Part shown: piece by piece, positions 1 through 13,000 of the stretch
Layout of the letters: the number at the start of each line of letters is the position of its first letter
Numbering within the stretch: position 1 is the first letter of the stretch
Assembly: GCF_947507565.1 (NCBI RefSeq)
Contig: NC_089193.1
Span: forward strand, 1,484,325 to 1,548,324
Length of the DNA stretch: 64,000 nucleotides
Reading direction: 5' to 3'
Origin: Oscarella lobularis
Taxonomy: Eukaryota > Porifera > Homoscleromorpha > Homosclerophorida > Oscarellidae
The notes under the pieces: generated by a model
Told to the model about the DNA's origin: nothing
What the model saw: only the letters and a program-made list of their open reading frames with translations
Database searches by the model: none
Program-made: the position numbers and the translations under genes

Positions 1-1236
1 TAATAGGGCAGCTGGTAGAAAATAGCGGCACATTCAAAGAGCGAACAGAATACTCCCAGGCTAAATACATACGAAAGAAGCAATTAAGGTATAAAATTTA
101 ACTTGATCTGACTTTTTTTCCATATCTTTTATAGATATGAAGACGACGTTACGATCGTACGACCATCGGCTAGGCTTGTTTGCGAAATGTGCCTTCTTCG
201 CAATCCATTGAAAATCCTGTATATAACAAGCATTGTTATTGGCTGAGATGATACGTCTCTTTAGTCACATGCGAATTGACACATTGAGTCAAATACTCGC
301 CTTATCGAACGTCCACAGCGGATCCAACGTTCTTCTCGTTGAAAACTGCCAGGGTCTCGTCAGCGGAGCCGTGCTCCAAAGGCTTGGAGGCAAGGGAAAG
401 CTCATCCAGTTTAGCCGCGAAGCTGTCCCTGTTAGGTAATCCAACACTTTGAATTTTTTTGAATTTTTACGTGTTCTCGCGTCAAGGCCTGCGCTCGAAG
501 CGTTTGGTTTGAGTGAAGAAGTCTTGGAGCCTTTGGAAGACTTCCCACTCGCCGAGATAGGGAAATTGGGCTGGGTGAACGTGGAGACAAAAGAAGACAA
601 GTCTGGAGTTGAGACCAAAGAGGATACGCTAGGCAAACGAAAGCGAAAAATAGACCACGATGAAGACGTAAGTAAACTAGGCTAGACTTCCTAAGCGCTT
701 AGTTTCTTCTGCACATGAGGATCGTCACCAGCGAAAAAAGATCCGACTAGAACAGGTAGAGCAAACGCGACGATTTATTGAGGCAAATAAAATGGACAGG
801 TAGAGCAGAAGCTGGCGTTTTAGAGCGATAGGCTATTTGGAATATTTCTAGTTTGATCGTGGCTTCAAAATTCCAACCATGGCCTATAGTCGAGTCACTG
901 ATTTGTCGCCTGGCACCGTCTCGTCCATTCGTTATATACAGTCAACACAAAGAGGTCAGTTTTTAGGCCATAAACGCTGTATTGACTTTAATCGTGGACC
1001 TTTGTAGTCGCTTGTTGAATGTTTTGTTAATTTTCGAGACCAGAATTTGGCCGTAGCTATGCAGTTGTCTGAAACGTGGTTTCGTCACTACCAGGTTTGA
1101 TTTGCAGACCAGAAGAAGGGAGTTGAAGCATTTCTTTTTGATTTGTCAGGTCTTTCCTCAAAGAACGCGTCCCGAAATGAATGGCAAAAGAAGTGGTGGC
1201 TATTTGCTTACAGGTACAACTTGTTCTAAAGAATGA
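1..1236 (+). CDS. TRMT6: tRNA (adenine58-N1)-methyltransferase non-catalytic subunit TRM6, 3' part
   Basis: C-terminal part of the RNA-binding, non-catalytic partner of TRMT61A, which together make m1A58 in tRNA in the nucleus. The gene enters from the left edge. Exons that keep phase: 1-88, 135-218, 265-435, 487-667, 720-799, 852-954, 1008-1094 and 1150-1236, with introns of 46-56 bp. Recognised stretches are VENSGTFKERTEYSQAKYI, HMRIDTLSQILALSNV, LIVASKFQP, APSRPFVIYSQHKE, QLSETWFRHYQV and the terminal GGYLLTG, all in TRM6 order. An acidic/lysine linker (about 540-755) lies between the two conserved halves, as in the family. Stop TGA at 1234-1236. The start codon lies outside the window. 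Identity is seen from family patterns; function is by homology. Confidence 0.93.
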
Positions 1237-1378
1237 GATTTTTTCCATTCTCGCGGTGATTTATTTTGAAACCATGATCATAAACCTATGGAATGTGGAC
1301 CGCTCACGCATACGGGCCCGCTCCTTTGCGCGGACGTAGTTCTACTTTCCATTCTCGTCATTCCTAGCCGCGGATCCG

Positions 1379-4300
1379 ATGTCGAAGCGTTCGATCGTCG
1401 TCTTCGCTCTCACCCTGACGTTGAGCGCCGCTCAAACGTTCGAATGGTTCGCCGAATCGCCGAGAAATTGCGCACGCGATCCGACACAATGCTGCGGAAG
1501 TGCGTGCCAAGGCGATCGCGACGTCTACTGTCGCGTTCGCGGCACCAACGTACCCATTTCGCCACTTTTCTGTGCCGACACACCTAACCCGTTCTCATCT
1601 CGCGTCAACTGCGACGAAAACGAATGCCGACGCGACTGCGTCGTAAGCGAATGGAGCCCGTGGGGCGCCTGCAGCGCGACGTGCGGCAATCTGGCCACCG
1701 AATATCGTTCGCGACGCGTTCTCGTCCCTCCAGAAGCGGGGCGTTCCTGTCCGGATCTCAGCCAGACGCGTACATGTCGAAACGCGACTTTACGTCTTCC
1801 TTGCCCCGCCCCGCCGACTCCGTCACCAACCGCACCCATTTTTTATTTGTGGAGACTCGGACCTTGGAGCGCCTGTCAATCAATGGGCGGAAATGGAAGC
1901 GATTGCGGTCCCGGATCGATATTTCGCGTCGTTAATTGCGTCGCCAGTAACGGGACGGTCGTTGGGGATAACAACTGCAAGGCGAATCCGCGCGAAACGT
2001 CGCCGATCAATCGACAAGCCTGTAATCTTCCGTGCAATTGCCAAGTCGATCAGTGGTCGCCGTGGTCGAATTGCTCAGCACAGTGCTATACGAAATCAAA
2101 TTCTTCTTCGAGCTCTGACTCTGATTTACCGTATCACGAACGCACTCGAACCGTCATTCGAACGAGTCGATTTGGCGGAACTCCGTGCCCAGCTCTTTTT
2201 GCACGACAATCCTGTGACGTCGATTCCCTTCCGGATTGCCCGCGTTATCAGTGGTACAATAATGCTTCGTGGTTCGACTGTAATCTTGACGTCGCTGACG
2301 ACGTGTGCGGATTCGGAACCCAAAGACGCACCGTCTTTTGCGTCTTGGAAAACGACCCAACTAATACCCCCGTTGACGATCGTTTTTGCACGGGCGAATT
2401 TCTCCCACCGGGTGCTGTAAAAACCGCCGCTCCCGTCAAACCTCTCACAACTCGTCCCTGTCAAATTCTTTGTCCTCAAGACTGCGTTACGGGAGCGTGG
2501 TCCGAATGGGGTCAGTGCTCGCGTAGCTGCGGCGAGGGCGGCGTACGACGTCGCACGCGACCGCTACTGGTGCCGTCGCTCAACGGCGGCGCGCCGTGTG
2601 GCGATCTCAATGAAACGGCGCCCTGCGAGAGTATCAATTGCACGTTTTGGTCCATTGGACGCTATAGCGCCTGTTTTCCTTATGATCGAAGTAAGGGCTG
2701 CGGTTCGGGCATTAGAAAGCGTCATATATCATGTCTGAACGCACTCAATCAAATCTCGAATGATTCAATGTGTCCTGGATCAAGACCGGTAAACCAGGAT
2801 GACTGCTACCTGCCATGCGACGGGGATTGCGTTCTGACGGAATGGTCCCAATGGACGGGGTGTCCGGGGACGTGCGGCGGCGCCGGAATCGTTCAGAAAC
2901 GCACCCGAAGCATTCTCTTGTACAACGAGACGTCCGGACGTCAGTGCGTCGACGACGACCAATTGACCCAGCGCAAACCGTGCAACGTTTTCGTGCCGTG
3001 CATAACGTACGTCTGGCGTCACGAAAAATGGGCAAACTGCATTTTCAATTCCTCGCTTGACGATGAAGGAACGGGTAGCGGAAGCGGAGACAACGAGTCG
3101 AGTAGCGCGACGAAGTGCGGTCCCAGCATTGGCGTCCAAGATCGCAACGTCTATTGCGAGCAACAGTTCAGCGGCTTTGGTCGTCGCCGCGTCAGCGACG
3201 CCACGTGCTTTGACCCCAATAACGTCGTCGTGGGCGACAGCGTAAAGCCCGCGACCGTGCAACAATGCGATATCAATTGCCCGGTGGATTGCGAAGTTAG
3301 CCCGTGGTCGGACTGGTCCGCGTGCTCAGCTACTTGCGGCTCGGCGACGCGACTTCGATCGCGATTCGTCACGAAAGCGGCGGCATTCGGCGGCGCTTCG
3401 TGCCCGCCGAATCGCGACGGCATCATAACGGATACGTCGTCGTGCGACGACGTGCCGCCTTGCTACGCGTACGCGTGGTCGACGACGGCGTGGTCGGAAT
3501 GCCAGCTCATTCGTCTTCCCAACGTCGACGTCAGTTCGACGTGCGGACCGGGATTTCGTACGCGCGACGTGACGTGTCGTCGCGACGGCGATAATCAGAC
3601 GGTCGCCGACGGTGTATGCAGTGCGGGACTCCTCACGGCGAGGCCAAGCGACGTTCTCAATTGCAACATCCCGTGTGAAGACGAATGCGAGTTCAGTACG
3701 TGGACGGCGTTCTCCGACTGCTCGTTGACGTGCGGCAGAGGATCGAAATCGCGTACGCGTAGCGTTCTGTTCAAGAATTCGACGCTATCGGCGGCGGAAC
3801 GTAATCAAACGTGTCCTCACATCAAAGCTGATCAACTTATCGAGAGGGATCCCTGTAACGACTTTCCCTGCTTGGAGTACGGTTGGGTTGCGAGCGAATG
3901 GCTCACGTGCATTCCCGCAAACGACGTCGACTCGTGCGGCGACGGCATTGAAGAACGACACGTCAATTGTGAGACGCTGACCGATCACGTCTTCGTGAGC
4001 CTTCAGTTTTGTTTCTCCGTCGGCGTGGCGCCTAATCGAACGCGTTCCTGTCACGTACCGTGCCCCGTCGACTGCGTTGTTGGAAATTGGTCCGCTTGGA
4101 GCGTCTGTAACGGATCGTGCGACTCTCACGGCTTAGGATACGAAACGCGTACGCGAGACATGCTCGTTGCGCCGGCGGACGGCGGACGACCGTGCTTTGA
4201 ACTCGAGCAACGGAGACCTTGTCTCAGCGATTGCGAATGGGATATTGGAGCGTGGGGCGAATGCGTTCTCAACGATGGATCGCTATCATGCGGCGACGGA

Positions 4301-6339
4301 CGACGCAATCGATCGGTCACCTGTTTGGTCAACGGGGTTCTTGTGAATGACAACCGATGTTTCGTTCTCGGCAACAAGCCGAGTCCACTTAACAGACTGC
4401 CGGGGAAACCAATTAGCGACGAAGCGTGTCGCACACCGTGTCCCAATGACTGCGTGGTGACCGAATGGTCTGAGTGGTCCAATTGCATCCCGTCTTCAGT
4501 CGGACAACCAGTTGAAGAGGTCTGCAGAAATAGTCCCGGCTCTGCTAATTTTCTCGGACAACACTCGCGTCAGCGGTCAATACTCCGTCGCTCGTCCAAT
4601 TGCCCGTCGACACTCGAGCAAGACCAAGATTGCCGTCCCGCCGTCTGCCAAACGTTTCGCTGGCACGTAACCGCGTGGGGCAACTGCGTCATGTCCGGCG
4701 GCGGCGACTGCGGCGTCGGCACGCAACAACGACAAATCGTCTGCGCGTCCGATTGGGATCCTCGTATTCGCGATGCTGCGGCTTGCAGCGGCACGCCGGC
4801 ACCGACGCCGACGTCGCGCCAATGCTCCGTTCCGTGCCCCGCCGATTGTGACGTGGACACTTGGGCTCCGTGGACGTGCACGAACGGCACGTGTGGCGGC
4901 GCCGGTCGTCGAGAGCGAAGTCGAGCTGTGATCATCGCCCCGAACGAACGAGGTCGTCAGTGTCCCGTTCTACTGCAGAAAGAACGATGCGCCTTCGATC
5001 CGTGCTTCTCCTACGCGTACGAGCGCGGCCCGTGGGGAAACTGCTCCGTTGGACTCAGTAGTGCTAGATGCGGAGTTGGCATACGGGAGAGATCGGTGAT
5101 CTGTCGTCAGAGCGATGGCCTGAGCGTTCCTCTCGAATGCTGCATCATAAAGAAATGCCCATCGCGATCCGATTCGTCGTATCTTATCAACGTCGATTAT
5201 CGAGCGCTCAATATACACTTTCAGGACGTGTGCGGCATCGCTTGTCCCGGTGATTGCGTTGTCGCGCCGTGGAGCAACTGGGGACCCTGCAGTCTTGATT
5301 GCTCGAGCGGAAATGGCAGGGGAATGCGATCTCGATCGCGCGGAATCATCGTTGCTGCCAGTCTCGGCGGTTTATGTCCCGATCAGACGAGTCGCATCGA
5401 GACGGAACAGTGCTCCGCCAACGTGCAATGTTTCCTCTACGCGTGGGTTACGACTCCGTGGGCCAACGGCGTTCGCAACGTTTCCTGCGTGCGGACTGTT
5501 CAGGGCGGCGGCGGCGCCGTAGCGGTTGTCGATTCCGGTTGCGTGGAGGCTTTAAGACCTGCTGCTCAACAGTCGTGCGTGTCGGACACGTGCGACGGCG
5601 CCGGACAGGTCTGCAACACGACGGCGTATCGGTGCCAGTGCCGGGATGGTTACTTTGAGGCGAGAGACGAGTGCGTGCCTATGAGTGGATGCACGGATAA
5701 CAGGCATTGTCCTCTTTTTCATACGGCATGCGTTGGAGGAGAGTGTCAGTGCGATCCGAGTGTCGGTGCTGTTCAAGGCGAGAATGGTATGTGCGTTCTG
5801 CCTTCGACTGCTCCTCCAACTACTGCGGGGCCATTGACGACTGAACCTGCGACTACTCGGGGCGGCAACGCGGAGCTCATTAGTGGGACCGACAACATCC
5901 GTAAGTTTCTCAGTTTGTTATTATTAGTAATATTGGTAAATATTTGTATTGACTTAGCTTACTGGGCTTGGATTATCATTGCTCTCGGCATCCTCATTCT
6001 AGTTGCTGTAGTTCTCTTTATCGTCTTCTGGCATCAGTACGTACCGGACGCTTTATTCGTAATAACTTTTATTTATTTTTTTTCTGTTTCAGGCGTCACA
6101 AAGAAAGCTTTACCTTTTCTCCCAGTCAAGAGTATGACCCGATGGATCGTTTACAACCACGGTCTCCTGATCCGGTAGACCGTCCGTGGCTCGAAGAACC
6201 GCGTCCCGTCAGCGATAGTTCTATTCGAAAGCCGCCACTTGTCACTGCCAATGCTATGGCTACTACCACGTCAGACAATGATTATAAGAGAAGCTTTGAT
6301 AGCTATCCATCAACATTAGAGAAGGACACGAAATTCTGA
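1379..6339 (+). CDS. THSD7-like transmembrane protein with ~20 thrombospondin type-1 repeats
   Basis: Large secreted-type receptor of 1615 aa: exons 1379-5900, 5958-6036 and 6093-6339. The N-terminus has a signal peptide (MSKRSIVVFALTLTLSA). About 20 TSP1-like units follow as roughly ten pairs, alternating a canonical module (DCVVSEWSPWGACSATCG) with a divergent one (YLWRLGPWSAC...CGPGS). This alternation is the hallmark of the vertebrate THSD7A/B family. After the repeats come an EGF-like, Cys-rich segment (about 5590-5800), a Thr/Pro linker, one TM helix coded by exon 2 (YWAWIIIALGILILVAVV) and a short cytoplasmic tail. The final TSP1 unit lacks the usual Cys after Trp, as in THSD7. In vertebrates the family acts in cell adhesion and migration; the role here is unknown. 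One 4.5-kb exon carries almost the whole ectodomain. Confidence 0.9.
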
Positions 6340-6504
6340 ATCCTGCAGCCACGCACTTCCACTTCGTACCTTTTACTCCCTTCACTCCTTGATTTTATTG
6401 TGGTGATTTTGTAGCGAAATCTTTTTTCGTGTACTCGGGATTAGAGCCGTGCTCGGAATTGGTGGTCACAGGTTCTCATCTTTATGCGTTAGTCGTTTTA
6501 TTTG

Positions 6505-7014
6505 CTATCTTATCAAGTAGTACGTAATAACAAATACAGCTACAACGAAGAGAAACATATAGCAAATCCATCGATGATGCCCTTCTCTTCCCAGCTTCTT
6601 CACTCGTTTGTAAGTTGACGCAAGAAACCCACCCGTCTTATCAAAGTCGTCGTTCTATACCAAGAATTCTAAGAAGTATGGAAATTCAAAGCAAATTAAT
6701 TTTTACCATGTTTTTTAGAAATTTATTCTGACTTCTGACTTCGTCTCCTATGTCAATCGTCAGCTGAATGAACTCAAATTTTAACCCAAGTACGAACGGG
6801 GAAAGCGTCTTTTTTTCTTATACCGATTTTAGTGCCGTCACTTTGTGCGTCATCTCTTCAACCATGCGATCGTTCTCGTGTTCGACCATTTCTTCCGTCT
6901 GCAAAGCAGAGCGAGTAGAAGTATCTACAAAAATACACTTTATCGTGGCGAAGAACGTCCTCAGAACGTACCACCAGGGACAGGACGACGCATTTTCGTC
7001 CCTTCGCCGTCCAT
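6505..7014 (-). CDS. BET1: BET1-type Qc-SNARE of ER-Golgi transport
   Basis: 116-aa tail-anchored SNARE in four small exons (minus strand): 6972-7014, 6824-6924, 6707-6763 and 6505-6654, all phase-consistent. The N-terminal MRRPVPG resembles that of BET1. The SNARE helix runs ENDRMVEEMTHKVTALKS then LTIDIGDEVRSQNKFLKNM then NDDFDKTGGFLASTYKRVKKL, followed by a C-terminal TM anchor (ICYMFLFVVAVFVITYYLI). Length matches BET1 (~118 aa). It would act in ER-to-Golgi vesicle fusion. An upstream in-frame ATG (7012-7014) was chosen; the ATG at 6991-6993 is the alternative. It is tail to tail with the THSD7-like gene and head to head with NCAPD3. The exons are too short for most ORF callers; BET1L/GOSR-type paralogy cannot be excluded. 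Confidence 0.85.
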
Positions 7015-7065
7015 GACCGGGAAATTCCACACGGGCACTTGACGAATCACGTGTAGAGGCGCAAC
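7015..7065. promoter_or_regulatory. 51-bp bidirectional intergenic region BET1/NCAPD3
   Basis: Only 51 bp separate the two start codons, which point away from each other, so promoter and both 5' UTRs must overlap or lie inside the genes. No TATA box is visible. Inferred from gene order. Confidence 0.5.
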
Positions 7066-10000
7066 ATGGATCCTTCGGCGGCAACAATCGATTCTTTTCG
7101 ATCGCTGCCTTTCGACGCGCTTCCAGCCGCGTGGATCAACGACGTGCATCAGCACGACTTCGTCGACGTCGATCAGAGTCAATGCGAAGAGCTCTTCGCG
7201 CAAGATCTAGGCGAACCGCTTCGCAGAACGATCGAAATCTGTCGTCAGTGGATCGGCAGCCATTCGAACGCATCTCAGCAGAGTAAATCGACGTTCGTAG
7301 CAAGCCGAGACCGTCAGAACGCGCTGTTTCGCGTAGGTTTTTGGTTAACCTTGAGCGACGCGGGCATCACGGCAAAAAGTGTGATGGCACTCATATACGG
7401 CGTCTTAGTCGCGTCCGACAAGGTACTGTAAGCATTAATAGGGGGGCCCCTAATAGGAGTTATATTTTATTTTTTTTTAGGATTCTTTGAAGGAGTCGTC
7501 TATTTTGGCTGCGACTCTATATTTTCGAATGTTGCGCATACCCGGAAGTTCCGCGTATCAATTTATGAGTCCTTCCTTATTTGGAAAGTGCTTGGATCTG
7601 CTGGCAACGTGGTCAAATAAGATGTCGAGCGAAGAGGGGGACGTTGAAGGCGGAGATAAGAAAAAGCAAGCGAAGAAAAGGAAACGAAATGTTGAACCGG
7701 CGACTGGCGTTATTTCCCCTGGGGCACATTCTCTGCTAGTGAACTTGCTAAAGGTGCGTTTATAAGACATCGTTGTGACGACGCTTTTTAGATTTATTTC
7801 TCTGAAAGGATTTGGTCCTATTGATGGAAAGTGTTTCCCTTAAGGAAAACGTCCTTCGAATTATTGAGATTTTGACGTCTTTGATTGGCGGCCGCCGCGC
7901 TTTGGCTTCGTTTCCATTGGGGCCAGTGGCGTCGTTGAGCCATCCAAGCCAGTTGGCATTTAAAGGCATCGACAATACGATTAATCCAATTCACGGCGAC
8001 GACAGTCGAAAGAACATCAACGAAATCATGCTGAACTTTATTCCCATGTTGCTGCTCAAGCACCCGAATGGAAATCCGATACAAGCCAATCAAGTACCCA
8101 AGCCTCTTCTCAATATACGCGCCGCCGTTATTGATTTTATAAGGCGAGCTGCGAAAGGAAATGTTATTCCTTCGTATTTAGTTTTGCGCTTTGCTTTTGT
8201 AGTCATTGGCTTGATAGAGGAGACGACGCTCTCTTGGAAGCAGGGCGTATTTTGGTGCAGAATCTCTGCGCCAAAGCACCGCACAGGGCCAATTACAGAG
8301 CAAAAGTCGTTCAGGTAGGAAACATAGAGAAGTCAGCCAATGTCTTAGAAAAAGAAACTACGTATCATAAAGGGAGTGTGCTTGCTCTTGCGACGGTTTC
8401 CCGTGCCAATGTACGCTCGTTTGATTATGTGGGTGTACACGTTTGGAAGGACTAGCGAGGCGAGTGAAGTTTCTATGAAATAATTGGGGAAAGAATGTGC
8501 GTTTCTAGGCCTCTAATCGTCTGACGGGATTAGAGGTTTTTACCTGCTTGGCTCTAGATCCAAGACCTTTATCGGGTTCGTGGAGAAGCAGATTTCATTT
8601 GTACTCTTTTTTTTTAAATTTTTAGCGTTTTAGATTCGGATTTGGCTGGTTTGTCGTCGGATTTGCGCGACGTTCTGACGCCGTCTTACTACATCCAGCA
8701 CATTCTTACGAGAACCTTTGACATTTCCCCAGCGTAAATAGTATCAATTTTTATGAGAACTTCTCTATATGGCGGAGCTTTTTTTGCAGCGTAACGTCCA
8801 AGGCTCTTCTGTGTATTGCCGAGTGTCTGAAGGACGGTAGACATGGGGAAATATTTCAAGACCTTCTACGTGTGGAGTGTAAGAAGATATCACTCTTTCT
8901 CACGATTTTTTCTATTTAAAATTTAGCCAAGAGGTCAGAAGTTGTTCTAATGGTGTTGGAAAGAGTTCGAGATGAAAAGTTGAGCGTCAGAAAAGCTGGA
9001 ATTCAAGTAACACTGGCGATCCTTTCTCCCGCCTCATTATCGGTCTTTTTTTGATGCAGTGTCTCCAAAATCTCGTCCTTCTTATTCCGTCTCTCATTAC
9101 ACAGAAAGTGAGAAAACGATATCGATTCATTTATCATACGAGAGCTGCTGTGTTTTTCTTTTCAAAAGATTTGCGACGCCTTGTCGGAATGTTGCAATGA
9201 CGTGGCGTTATCGGTTCGCAAACAGGCACTTAGTTGCATCACCGAAGTCTTGATTAAGAATCCCAACAATGAAAATTTTCAAAAGTAAGTAATCTTTGCT
9301 GGGAACCGTTTTCTCTTGGGGTGGCACATAGGCCTATGATTCTGTCACATGGCTCTATATAGGCTAAGTGCTTGTGTTTCTTTTTTTGGTAGTGTTTGGT
9401 TAGAGTCGGTGCTGCCTTCGTTGTTTGATTGCGAATCGAGTGTTACTGAGAAATGTTTGGCCATGATGGAACAAGTTCTTCTGGGAAGTGTCCTTAATGA
9501 TGAACGACTTGGATGGGATTTACTTTATAAAATCGCAACTGATTCAAAAGAGACGACAAAGTAGGAACCGACTAAGAGTTCGAGGTTTTTATTACTCACT
9601 TGTATGGTGTAGGCAATGTCTGCAGATGGCTTGCTCAACGTGGGAGAAGCAGAATTCCGTCCCTCGGGAAATCTATGCCATCCTGAAGGAAAAGTGCACT
9701 GCAAGACCAAAGGGGCTTCAAGCGCAGGTAAGAGTTGTTAAAAACGAATCTGGCAAGATTCGAACGGTTGAGTGATGGCATGCACCAGAGTCTGAGACAC
9801 GCATACAAAAGTATTAGGAACCTCAGAAAAACTTTAGAGTAGGGAGCCCCCAAAAGCTCTTTGATTATCAGACAACGGCAACTGTACGGGCTAGTAGGGG
9901 TCCCAGGGTTCTGCCGAAAAATTTTTTCAGTGTGGGAATAAGGTCTGGAAGGATACATTACAAGAGATTCGGTTGGCCAATCTCTTGTAATTTCACTGTA

Positions 10001-13000
10001 ATTTATTACAAGAGAATCCCTTGGCCAATCTCTTGTAATTTCACTGTAATTTATTACAAGAGAGACGTTTGGCCAATCTCTTGTAATTCCACTGTAATTT
10101 ATTACAAGAGAGACGTTTGGCCAATCTCTTGTAATTCCACTGTAATTTATTACAAGAGAGTCCCTTGGCCAATCTCTTGTAATTTCACTGTAATTTATTA
10201 CAAGAGAATCCCTTGGCCAATCTCTTGTAATTTCACTGTAATTTATTACAAGAGAGTCCCTTGGCCAATCTCTTGTAATTTCACTGTAATTTATTACAAG
10301 AGAATCCCTTGGCCAATCTCTTGTAATTTCACTGTAATTTATTACAAGAGAGACGTTTGGCCAATCTCTTGTAATTCCACTGTAATTTATTACAAGAGAG
10401 TCCCTTGGCCAATCTCTTGTAATTTCACTGTAATTTGTTACAAGAGAGTCCCTTGGCCAATCTCTTGTAATTTCACTGTAAACCAGCTCTCTCTAACTTT
10501 TCTAGAGTTCCTGGCTTCTTCTCTCTTATCTTCCTCTTCTTGACTCTCTTCACGTGTCTTTCGTTGCGGACGAATACTTTGAATGTCCGTCTTCGTCCTA
10601 CCTCTGCACTCTATTGACGACTGCTTTTCGTTATCTCGACCGTTTTACCCCCGACGAACAGCGCTCGCTGGAAACCGATCTCGCTCGTCGCCTCGTCAAC
10701 CTGGAATCGCCCAACCACCAAGCCATAACAGCCGCAATACAAATACTCCACAAAATTGATCGCAAAAACAGCAACTGGTCGTCCAACGCATTGAAATCGG
10801 CTCTGAACGTTATCGAGACGTCTTCGAGTTTGGAGCATCTCAAGACGGCGCTCTTTACCCTCGGCGAACTGGCTCCAGTCATTCCGCAGTGTTTCGACGA
10901 CGACTGGTTCGACCTTCTGCGATCGTTTTCGACGCGCGGCGACGCCGTCGCGCACGCCTACGCCGTCATTGCGCTGGGCAAAATGTGCCTCGTCGTGGGA
11001 CGCTGCGTCGAGTCGTCTATCAACTATTTCGTTGAACTTTTGGAGCCGGAAAAGTCTTCGGCCGTCAGAAATAACGCCGTGATTGTCTTGGGGGATTTGT
11101 GTAAGAGGTAAGAAGACAAAAAACCTTGGTGCTGATTTTTTTGATTCAATGTCATAGATACACTTCTATGGTGGAGCCTTTTCTGCCGAATGTTATGCTT
11201 TGCTTGCGCGACGAAGAAGCGTTTGTTCGCAAAACTACGCTTACCGTTGTCGCGGGATTATTGAAGGTACGACAAATTTGAATTGTTCGCGAGAAATTTT
11301 GTTTCGTTAGGACGGCTACATCAAATTTCGTGGTGGTCTTTTTTGCCACTTGCTTTATTCTCTTGTTGACGAAATGTCCGATATACGGAATTTCGGTATG
11401 TGAAGCCGGGGGTTCCTTGAGTCCACTGAGAAAATTCCCTCTGCTAGGGTATTTCTTTTTGAGTCGACGTCTCGATAGTCGTAATGCGAAGTTGTTCCAC
11501 CATCAATTCTTGGACTGCGTCTTCAGTTTGAATTCATATCATGATCATCCAGGTAGTTCACAGTAATTTGAATAGAATAATAATGATTATCACGTACGTT
11601 CATAGTTTATAACAAGTTTTCTCAATCGAAACGTGAAGGGGAAGTCTTCTCACTGAAAGACAACAAGAAGTAAGTTCGTTGCCTCTGCACAACATGGGTG
11701 CAACTATTCGTCATCCCTCCAGGGCGCGTTTCCGCGTTTATGCGTTTATACTCAATCAACTATCAGACGAATGCAAGCTTCAGTTATCGGAGAAAATCGT
11801 CCAAGAGGCATTGAAATATTGCCTCTAGTCCCCAAAGCGCGTGACCGTTGTTCCCTTTTAGATTTTAGGGGGCGTCGTCGACGAGACGATAAAATTGGGC
11901 TCCGACGCGGATCAGGTGCTTAGAGACGCCCTGGAAATTCTCAGCAGTCCCGAAATCAAATTGAGTCAGCTCAAACGAAAGTCGGGGTTTGCCGAAGAGG
12001 AGGAAGATGACGTCGAGGGACCTGCAGCTGCTATGGAAAAGGCCAAAACGAAGATCATTACAAAGGTAGGAACTAATGTTTCCGGAGGGCAAAGAAGAGT
12101 TTTTTCGTAGCTTGTGAAAATGAATATTGTGGAGAATATCATTCCTGTGCTGGTTTCGCTGAAACACGTGGTAAATTGTGTTGACATTTGCATGAACGTG
12201 ATCTACAATTTCTCTGTGCAGCTACAGAAGGCCATGTCGCCTTTGGTGACAGCGTTGATGACGTACCTTCGGATACTAGTGCAGGATTACAAGAATGAGA
12301 TTGATGGTGAGAGAGAGAGAGAGTGTGTCTTGTTGCTTAAGGTAGATTCTTTTCTTCTAGAAATTTTTGCTGCTGATCCTCAGACAGCCTGCGAAATTCG
12401 CTTCGACCTGCGAGTCTTTGAGGAGCGTCAAGCGGCTGCCGTCCGTCAACCGTCGTCGTCACAAACACCCCGTCATCGATCGATTACCGAAAATTCTCCT
12501 ATTCGAATTCTGAATCAGTTTCGGTCGCCGGCCACGGGCGAACTTCCTCGCGCCAAGCTCAAGCAGAGTGCACTCAGAGAGCGACAACGAGCGGCGATTC
12601 TGACGCCTCGGACGAAGCAGCAGCAAGCCACCACACCGGTGTCTGTGACGCTGTTCAAAACCCCAGTCTCTTTGGCATCAAAGAGCCGCCCTGTCTCCAG
12701 TGACGACCGACGCGCCGTTTCGCGTTTCAACATCGATTCCATCGTGGTCGATCCTCAGAGAGGCGTCAGCACGCCAGCGAACGAAAGAGGTACTCTAAGG
12801 GATACGCATTGCCGCTATTGTTCTATTTATTCTTTAGGATTCTCCGCTGTTTCTTTTCGCGCTTCGACTTCTCCTATTCCGACGGGAAACGTCGTCTACT
12901 TGGAATCCCCGTTCAAAGCGTAAACGAAGTTCATCTATATTTTCCCCTTTGCTTGGAACTTGTGCCTTTTTAGGCCATCGAAACCTCGCGTGTGGGAAGT

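Noticed and set aside
2780-4935. Long antisense ORFs within the THSD7-like exon
   Set aside because: Shadows of a GC-rich Cys/Trp repeat coding strand; no domains and no splice structure.
9959-10481. CRISPR array
   Set aside because: Units are contiguous with only 6-bp variable parts, no 25-40-bp unique spacers, and the context is a eukaryotic intron.
9932-10543. 203-codon ORF over the 48-bp array
   Set aside because: Repeat translation (WPISCNFTVIYYKR units) inside an intron; frame does not match the flanking NCAPD3 exons.
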